A stretch of DNA of 8,797 nucleotides from Candidatus Fermentibacterales bacterium. GTDB lineage: Bacteria > Fermentibacterota > Fermentibacteria > Fermentibacterales > JAFGKQ01. A program made the translations under genes and the position numbers. The notes beneath the pieces are model-generated. The model worked only from the letters and a program-made list of their open reading frames with translations, was not told where the DNA came from and ran no database searches. Of the stretch, positions 3,717-8,797 are shown piece after piece (the first letter of the stretch is position 1; every line of letters starts with the position of its first letter). Location: contig JAFGKQ010000083.1 in the NCBI GenBank assembly GCA_016928495.1, forward strand, positions 1 through 8,797, written 5' to 3'.

Positions 3717-6203
3717 CTATCTCAGGATGATCGCCTTCTCGACGTCCGACGATCCGCAGCCATCCGCCCGGACGAAGTAGATGCCCGATGGCAGCCTCTC
3801 ACCGCTGACCCCGGTAGCATCCCAGGAGGTCTGGTGCTCCCCCTGGAGCCGGAAGCCCTCCTCCAGGCGTGCGACCAGCCTTCCCGAGATGTCGTAGACG
3901 CGCAGAGTGACCACTCCTGACGACGGGATCCTGTACCTGAGCGTTGCCCCCGACCGAACGGGGTTGGGCCACGGCGGGTCCAGCTCGGTCGAGGACGTCA
4001 GCACGCCGCCGGTGCCTTTCTCCTCGAGCCCGTAGAGCACAACATCGTCTACGTTCCACCCGCAGTAGACCCAGCCGTCGTTGCTGGGCCCCATGACCCA
4101 TCTCAGGTAGACTTCCGGCTGATCGTCGGCCAGCTCGGAGATGTCGTAGCTGACCAGGAGCCAGCAGGAGTCCGTTGTGGCCGGGTAGCCGCCGTTGTGC
4201 CACACCGTCTCCCAGTTCTTGCGATTGGTGCTGATCTCGATGGAGGCCTCGTCGAACCCGCTCTCCTGAACCCCGAGCCAGCGTCGGAACTCCAGCCTGA
4301 CGTCATGACGCCCTCTGCAGTCCAGCGCGCCGGTAGTCGCGCAGAGTGGAGGCATGTTGTTCTCGTAGTCGCCCGCCAGATCGTAGCCCATGACGGGCTC
4401 TCCGCTGAAGCCCTCGGCAGGATCGGGATGACCGTGCTCGCCACCGAGTCCGAGAGGCTCTCCCCATGCCCAGTTGCCCTCGTACTCCCAGCCAGGGTCC
4501 TCCGACATGTCGGCCTGGTAGAAAACGCTCGACTCGCCCGCCAGCAGGAGCACCGGGAGCATGATGTCGCCGATGTGCTCGCTGGTGTTCAGGATGACCA
4601 GATCTGTCACGTAGGCACCATCCCCGAGCGAGTCGGCGTTCGGGTTCACCTCCGCCGCGAGGGTGACGCTGCCGTAGGGAGGCAGGGTCCCGGCGACCTG
4701 CCCACCGAGCGAGAGCCACACCACGGCAGGGGATACGGAGACGCTGTAGGTGATGTCGGCGTAGCCCCTGTTCTCCAGAGTGAGGGTCCAGCCGGATGGC
4801 TCGAAAGGCCCTCCGGCCGGTCCCCGGCTCTCCAGAGGGCCTTCGGGGTCCGCCCACAGGCCGTAGTCCACGGCCATGGCCTTGATGCAGAAGCTGCCGG
4901 TTCCGGGATAGGGGTTGCCGGACCAGTAGTAGAGGTCGTGCCATTGCCCGTCGGAGTAGTAGTAGCTCTCGCCGGGAGAGGCGGTCGACTCGACTATCGT
5001 CCTGTACTGAGCACCGAGCAGCACGGGGACATCGGAGGTCCTGTCGTAGGCCATCCCGCCCCCGCCGAGCTCGACACAGACCCAGATGCTGTCGCCCTCT
5101 GCCACGAAGACCGGCTCCGGGAGATCGACCGTGTGCATCCCCGAGCACTCGAACGTTCCGCTCGTCTCGCAGAGAGGGTCGGAGAGCACGCTCCCGCTGA
5201 AAGAGCCGTAGAGGCCGACGCAGTAGGCCACGTCGTCCCTGCAGGTGACGATGCCAACGGCCTCTATCATGTGGTCCGCGGCAGCCTCGAAGGCGTTCAT
5301 CGCCGTGGAGACGCTCTCGAGTGTGTCCCGCCAGCCGTGGTAGTCGTGGTAGTAGACGTGGTCGTACCTCATCGGCTCGACCTCACGGAAGGAGACAGCG
5401 CCCATCTGCGGATGCTGGCCGCACCACTTGTCGTAGTAGGAGATCCAGAAGAAGCCATCCAGCCCCCAGCCCTCCCCCCAGCTGTTCTTGCACAGCCATG
5501 CCCCCGGCAGCGGTGCATGCGTGGCCAGGCTGTCGTCCCACCCGATGATGGCCACGGCGTGATTCGGGTCGTAGGGGCTCTCGGGCGGCTGGTAGTGCAC
5601 GAACTCGGGGCTGATGAACTCGGAGGAGAAGCACATGCAGGTACCGATCACGCCCTCTTCCATTAGTCTGAGCTTCATGGCCTCGATGTTCTCGAGATCC
5701 TGTCCGGCCGTGAGCCATTCGATCTGGCGCGGGAAGTAGTAGTGAAACCCGTCGTCGGTGTAGTCAGGCGGGACGTCATAGGACTGACCGTCGATGTCCC
5801 GGACCGCTCCGTCGCCCCTGGAGAGATAGGCGGAGGTAACCATGTAGTCGCCGCCCATGTGTACGGTGAGACCTCCTCCGGATGGAGGGTCCAGGTCGCC
5901 GTTGAAGAACTCGTTGAACCCGTTCCACCAGTCCAGGTGGTATTCGGCCAGGTCGGGCTCTCCCTCTTCCAGGTTCTCCTCCCACAACCCCGTCATCATG
6001 AGGTTTCCCTCTATTGCGGCCATGGCTCCATGGGTCCAGCAAGTGCCTCCCTGCTGGTTCTTTATCGAGGTCACGAAGCACTCGCCACCGACGTCTCTGA
6101 GGTCGAAGACATCGGGGAGGTCTTCCAGCGCGTGGGCGCCGGCGCTCATGGCAGGACAGAGGACAACCGAAAGGCACAGCAGCAGGTGGGGTCTGGTTCT
6201 CAT
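3717..6203 (-). CDS. Secreted papain-family (C1) cysteine protease with lectin-like, beta-sandwich and FlgD-like C-terminal domains
   Basis: The 828-residue protein starts at ATG 6203-6201, with AAGGAG 8 nt upstream. The open frame extends to 6506, but that extension runs into the ATPase gene and lacks a signal peptide. Residues 1-25 are the signal peptide. The catalytic domain follows at once (DLPDVFDLRD, about 28-37), with no inhibitory prodomain. The triad is present: Gln50 and Cys55 in KNQQGGTCWTHG, His215 in DPNHAVAIIGWDD, Asn240 in WLCKNSWGEGWG. Residues about 275-448 look like the lectin-like module found after C1 domains in bacterial and archaeal proteases (HVYYHDYHGW, FVAEGDSIWVCVELG, GSFCIKAMAV). 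About 449-556 is an Ig/BACON-like sandwich. About 560-727 is a jelly-roll-like module (FYQADMSEDPGWEYEGNWAW, WNVDDVVLYG). About 737-828 is an FlgD-like/type A sorting-like domain (PPWPNPVRSGATLRYRIP, LRVYDISGRLV, ending KAIILR). It should hydrolyse extracellular protein. The domain boundaries are approximate. Confidence 0.92.
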   Translation of the reverse strand: MRTRPHLLLCLSVVLCPAMSAGAHALEDLPDVFDLRDVGGECFVTSIKNQQGGTCWTHGAMAAIEGNLMMTGLWEENLEEGEPDLAEYHLDWWNGFNEFFNGDLDPPSGGGLTVHMGGDYMVTSAYLSRGDGAVRDIDGQSYDVPPDYTDDGFHYYFPRQIEWLTAGQDLENIEAMKLRLMEEGVIGTCMCFSSEFISPEFVHYQPPESPYDPNHAVAIIGWDDSLATHAPLPGAWLCKNSWGEGWGLDGFFWISYYDKWCGQHPQMGAVSFREVEPMRYDHVYYHDYHGWRDTLESVSTAMNAFEAAADHMIEAVGIVTCRDDVAYCVGLYGSFSGSVLSDPLCETSGTFECSGMHTVDLPEPVFVAEGDSIWVCVELGGGGMAYDRTSDVPVLLGAQYRTIVESTASPGESYYYSDGQWHDLYYWSGNPYPGTGSFCIKAMAVDYGLWADPEGPLESRGPAGGPFEPSGWTLTLENRGYADITYSVSVSPAVVWLSLGGQVAGTLPPYGSVTLAAEVNPNADSLGDGAYVTDLVILNTSEHIGDIMLPVLLLAGESSVFYQADMSEDPGWEYEGNWAWGEPLGLGGEHGHPDPAEGFSGEPVMGYDLAGDYENNMPPLCATTGALDCRGRHDVRLEFRRWLGVQESGFDEASIEISTNRKNWETVWHNGGYPATTDSCWLLVSYDISELADDQPEVYLRWVMGPSNDGWVYCGWNVDDVVLYGLEEKGTGGVLTSSTELDPPWPNPVRSGATLRYRIPSSGVVTLRVYDISGRLVARLEEGFRLQGEHQTSWDATGVSGERLPSGIYFVRADGCGSSDVEKAIILR

Positions 6204-6217
6204 TCGGGGCGCTCCTT
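6201..6217 (-). promoter_or_regulatory. Ribosome binding site and start of the C1 protease
   Basis: On the minus strand AAGGAG (6212-6217) precedes ATG 6203-6201 by 8 nt. The signal peptide begins directly at this ATG (MRTRPHLLLCLSVVLC), which settles the start against the longer open frame. Confidence 0.7.
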
Positions 6218-6281
6218 GCTCTGCTTCGCTCCGCTCGCGCTCATGTATGCCCGGATCCCCCGGTCCCTGGAGACAGGAGTA

Positions 6282-6310
6282 CTGATAGAGCCGCAGGGTT
6301 CCCCGGGCAA
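6282..6310 (-). promoter_or_regulatory. Weak sigma70-like promoter candidate for the C1 protease
   Basis: In the 133-nt gap upstream of the protease, the minus strand has TTGCCC (6305-6310) and TATCAG (6282-6287) separated by exactly 17 nt. Each matches the consensus at 4 of 6 positions, and the site lies about 80 nt before the start. In GC-rich DNA such a match can be chance. The protease may instead be transcribed from the upstream ATPase gene. Confidence 0.3.
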
Positions 6311-6336
6311 TGGGCGAGCCGGGCCGCTGACAGCTC

Positions 6337-8797
6337 TCAGGGGATGGAGCTTCCCCCGGTGGGCCTCTCGAAGTCCGGATCCACCGGCTCGAGCCGCGCC
6401 TCGAGGTCCCTGATCTTGCCGACGCCTCCGGGTGGCAGCCCGGTCGGGGCAAGAGCCTCTCGTGCGCGGTCGAGGCACTGAGCCGCCTCGGTCGGCATTC
6501 CGGCATCCAGCCACATCGCCCCCAGATTGGCCAGATCCACGGCCTCGGCTCGGGCGCTGCCGACCTCCCGGTGGATGGAGATGGCGCTCTCGTAGGCCCG
6601 AGCGGCTTCCTCGATCCTCTCCTGCCTTCTCAGGCACTCTGCCAGGCTGCCCATGGCAGTCCCCTCGCTGCGCCTGTCACCGACCTCCCGGGCAAGCCTC
6701 AGGGACCTGTCGAGGCACTCCAGGGCCTTCTCGTGCTCTCCCCCGGAGGCGTAGTGGTCCCCGAGGTTGCAGAGCACCATTCCCTCGCTCTTCCTGTTGC
6801 CGGTCTCCCTGTGGATGGCCAGCGCCTTCTCGAAGAGCTCCATTGCCCTGTCGCGTTCGCCCTTCTCCATCCGGAGCAGAGCGAGATTGCCGTACTGCAC
6901 GCCCTCGCTTCTCCTGTTGCCGACCTCCCGATCGATCTCGAGAGACTCCTCGAAGTAGGGAATCGCCTCGTCCAGCATTCCCTTCTCCACGTAGACGGCG
7001 CCTATGTTCGCCAGGTCCACGCCCTCCCCCGCCCTATCGCCCGTCTCCCTTCCCAGCCGGAGGGACTCGAGGAGCTTCTCCATGGCCTCGTCGAGCCTTC
7101 CCTGCCCGATCAGCACAACGCCCAGCCTTCCCACGGCGTAGCCCAGCGCTCTTCTGTCGTCCAGCCGTTCCGCGATCTCCATCGACCGCCGCAGGGCATC
7201 CTCGGCCTCCTCTATCCTGCCCATGTCGAAGAGCATGGAGAGGTGCCTCCCGATCAGAACGGACTCGAGCCTGAGGTCTCCGAGACTTCTGGAGATCTCC
7301 AGGGCGTCGAGCATCATCCTCTCGGCTTCGGCGAGCCGCCCCTGAGACCGTCGAATGCTGAAGAGCCTGCCGAGGGCGGACGCCTCGTGGTCGCGCTCGT
7401 CCCTCTCTCTGGCGATCTCGATGGCCCGGAGGAAGTCTCTCTCGGCCTTCTCTGTAGATCCCGCAACATCGTGGCATGACCCCCTCCAGAGCAGGGAGCC
7501 GGCGAGCAGGTAGCCATCGGGGTGCGAGGACGCCAGATCCACCATGCGCTCGCAGGTCGCGAGCCTGAGGTCGTTCGAGGTCCCGAAGCTCTGCAGGTAC
7601 TGCTTGGTGCTCAGCACGTCGAGAAGACGGCCGGCCCTGTCCGGGATATCCGGGTCGGCCTCCACACCGCCGCCCAGCAGCCATTCCTCGAGCCTGTCCA
7701 CCCAGTCGAGGCCCTGCCGTATCTCGTAGCTCCTCTCGCAATCCTCCAGTGCCCGCATCCCCCACTCGACGGCCTTTGCGGTATCCCCCGCGAGATCGAA
7801 GTGAGTAGCGATCACGGCCGAGAGACGCTCGCCGCTCTGCCCGGCCAGCTCCACGCACGCTCGCGCGGCATGCCCGTGAAGCAACGACCTGTTGTAGTGC
7901 AGCATGGTCTCGTAGACCGATCTCCTGGTCAGAGAGTGGCGGAAGGCGTACGATGGCTCCTGGCCAGGGGACTCCGTTATCTCGAGCAGCTCCAGCTCGG
8001 CGAGCCTCTCCAGCTGCTCGGTCGCCAGGCTCTCGAATCCGAGAGCGCGCCAGACTCTCTCGAACATCTTCCCACCGAACTCCGGCTCCAGCACGCTCGC
8101 GCACTGCGCGGCCCTTCTCAGCTCCGAGGGCATCCTGTCCATCCTCGATCGTATCAGCCCCTCGATCGAGCCCGGCACTCTCAGAGACTCGGTGGGACAG
8201 GTGAGGATCCACCCGCCGCCTTCGATCGAGCGAGCCATCCGTCCGGACTCGACCAGATCGATAAGCAGCTCCTCAAGGAAGTAGGGGTTGCCCCTGGAGG
8301 CCTGGAGCAGGAACTTCTCCGGGTCCCGTCCGACTGCTCCGGAACCGCCGAGCATGTGCCGGATCAGGTCGCTGCAGCCTCCGTCGGAAACCCTCTCGAG
8401 TCGGATATCCACTCTGTCGGAATAGGAGCCGTGCATGCCGGCACGCCATTCGAACAGGCCCTCTGGCCGGTGCAGCAGGAAGAGGATCAGCGGAAACTGG
8501 GTATCGCAGTTGTCCAGCATGAAGTCCAGGACCTCGAGAGACGACCTGTCCGCCCATTGGAGATCGTCGAGCGCCAGGGCGACGGTGGAGTGACCCGAGG
8601 CGATCAGCCTGATGGTGTCCCGAAGCGCGATGGCGGCTCTTCGCTGGAGCTCCTCCGGGTCCGGCAGGGCGTCTTCGTCCTCCGGGCCCTCGCCGCTCAT
8701 GAGTAGCCAGAGGTCCCTCTCCGACGGAGTCGCTATCTGGTCCGGACCTGCCGGACAGGGGCAGTGGAGGCCGTTCAGCCAGCTGGTGAGCCTCTCA
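6337..8797 (-). CDS. STAND-type ATPase with TPR repeats, N-terminus outside window
   Basis: The frame is open to the right window edge (819 visible residues) and stops at TGA 6339-6337. The ATG at 8700 is not the start: the 32 codons before it are open and protein-like, and a Walker A motif must lie further upstream. Walker B is ALALDDLQWAD (visible residues 73-83, the Asp pair at 77-78). GNPYFLEEL (about 169-177) matches the 'GNPFF-EEL' motif of AAA_16/MalT-like ATPases. FRHSLTRRSVYETML (about 285-299) matches the 'FRHxLxxxxVY' segment that follows the winged-helix part in such proteins. Residues about 430-789 contain nine TPR-like units of exactly 40 residues. Proteins of this layout are cytoplasmic signalling hubs carrying an N-terminal Ser/Thr kinase, nucleotide cyclase or DNA-binding domain; which one is present cannot be seen. 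It binds ATP and probably uses the TPR array to sense a partner. It lies 133 nt upstream of the protease gene on the same strand. Confidence 0.9.
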   Translation of the reverse strand, partial: ERLTSWLNGLHCPCPAGPDQIATPSERDLWLLMSGEGPEDEDALPDPEELQRRAAIALRDTIRLIASGHSTVALALDDLQWADRSSLEVLDFMLDNCDTQFPLILFLLHRPEGLFEWRAGMHGSYSDRVDIRLERVSDGGCSDLIRHMLGGSGAVGRDPEKFLLQASRGNPYFLEELLIDLVESGRMARSIEGGGWILTCPTESLRVPGSIEGLIRSRMDRMPSELRRAAQCASVLEPEFGGKMFERVWRALGFESLATEQLERLAELELLEITESPGQEPSYAFRHSLTRRSVYETMLHYNRSLLHGHAARACVELAGQSGERLSAVIATHFDLAGDTAKAVEWGMRALEDCERSYEIRQGLDWVDRLEEWLLGGGVEADPDIPDRAGRLLDVLSTKQYLQSFGTSNDLRLATCERMVDLASSHPDGYLLAGSLLWRGSCHDVAGSTEKAERDFLRAIEIARERDERDHEASALGRLFSIRRSQGRLAEAERMMLDALEISRSLGDLRLESVLIGRHLSMLFDMGRIEEAEDALRRSMEIAERLDDRRALGYAVGRLGVVLIGQGRLDEAMEKLLESLRLGRETGDRAGEGVDLANIGAVYVEKGMLDEAIPYFEESLEIDREVGNRRSEGVQYGNLALLRMEKGERDRAMELFEKALAIHRETGNRKSEGMVLCNLGDHYASGGEHEKALECLDRSLRLAREVGDRRSEGTAMGSLAECLRRQERIEEAARAYESAISIHREVGSARAEAVDLANLGAMWLDAGMPTEAAQCLDRAREALAPTGLPPGGVGKIRDLEARLEPVDPDFERPTGGSSIP
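6430..7509 (-). repeat. Nine in-register 40-residue TPR units (120-bp coding repeats)
   Basis: The units align without gaps. Their consensus is about 'R-S-E-G-x5-N-L-G-x6-G-x3-E-A-x3-(F/L)-E-x-(S/A)-L-x-I-x-R-E-x-G-(D/N)-R'. Examples are the units starting at GEGVDLANIGAVYVEKGMLD, SEGVQYGNLALLRMEKGERD and SEGTAMGSLAECLRRQERIE. The period is 40 rather than the canonical TPR 34, as in kinesin light chain/LGN-style TPR_12 arrays with longer helices. At DNA level CTGT(T/C)(G/A)CCG(A/G)(C/T)CTCCC is recognisable 120 bp apart, near 6673, 6793 and 6913. Central units are most alike, while the first and last are degenerate, consistent with internal duplication. Confidence 0.85.

Noticed and set aside
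4197-5666. 489-codon open frame on the + strand opposite the C1 protease
   Set aside because: It is a high-GC shadow: the minus strand encodes a complete protease with catalytic triad and signal peptide, while the + product is Arg/Val/Gly/His-rich low-complexity sequence without a recognisable domain.
6204-6506. N-terminal extension of the protease frame by 101 codons
   Set aside because: The extension overlaps the ATPase gene and precedes a good signal peptide. ATG 6203 has its own ribosome site.
6430-7509. 120-bp periodic DNA as a CRISPR-like or intergenic tandem repeat
   Set aside because: The period is a multiple of three, the units diverge at codon third positions, and each translates to a TPR unit, so it is a coding repeat.
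8698-8700. ATG at 8700 as the start of the ATPase/TPR gene
   Set aside because: The frame continues open and protein-like to the window edge, there is no ribosome site, and starting here would leave out the Walker A part of the ATPase.
7522-8706. 394-codon open frame on the + strand opposite the ATPase/TPR gene
   Set aside because: It is the antisense of a clear ATPase with Walker B and GNPYFLEEL motifs. Its translation has no family resemblance, and the long opening follows from GC-biased third positions.
1-8797. tRNA, rRNA, insertion sequence, attachment site or CRISPR array
   Set aside because: I saw no cloverleaf, rRNA-like segment, transposase motif, terminal inverted repeat or short spaced direct repeats. 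Nearly all of the window is accounted for by protein genes.

Overview
The window is high-GC bacterial DNA with compact genes, good Shine-Dalgarno sites, and GTG as well as ATG starts. Three of the proteins are exported enzymes or repeat proteins, and two of these end in an FlgD-like/type A sorting-like beta-sandwich. That style, together with a large STAND-ATPase/TPR regulator, suggests a Gram-negative-type environmental or candidate-phylum bacterium (FCB-like, for example the Eisenbacteria/Fermentibacteria/Krumholzibacteria neighbourhood). The lineage is an inference from protein style; no marker gene is present.

Layout from left to right. Positions 2-142 hold the last 46 codons of an unidentified + strand gene. 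At 168-1616 (+) lies a secreted right-handed beta-helix protein with a C-terminal sorting-like domain. At 1631-2068 (-) is a small NTF2/SnoaL-fold protein, placed 2 nt behind a lipoprotein gene at 2071-2622 (-). A 252-nt divergent intergenic region follows. It carries a sigma70-like promoter facing right and a dyad facing the lipoprotein gene. At 2875-3639 (+) is an exported beta-propeller gene interrupted by one in-frame TGA at 3226-3228. A 12-bp perfect hairpin at 3662-3689 separates it from a convergent gene. At 3717-6203 (-) is a secreted papain-family (C1) cysteine protease of 828 residues with accessory beta domains and an FlgD-like C-terminus. At 6337 to the right edge (-) is the C-terminal 819 residues of a STAND-type ATPase with nine in-register 40-residue TPR units.

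The genes are mostly cell-envelope or secreted functions plus one intracellular signalling ATPase. The beta-helix protein and the protease probably share an export or anchoring route, because both pair an N-terminal signal peptide with the same kind of C-terminal domain ending in hydrophobic residues plus Leu-Arg. The lipoprotein and NTF2-like protein look like a two-gene operon. Nothing here amounts to a defence island, CRISPR array, mobile element or biosynthetic cluster.

The observation most worth a second look is the propeller's in-frame TGA. It creates a Cys-Gly-Gly-[UGA] string and is followed after 9 nt by a small hairpin. A nonsense mutation, an assembly error or genuine recoding would each explain it, and the first two are more likely a priori.
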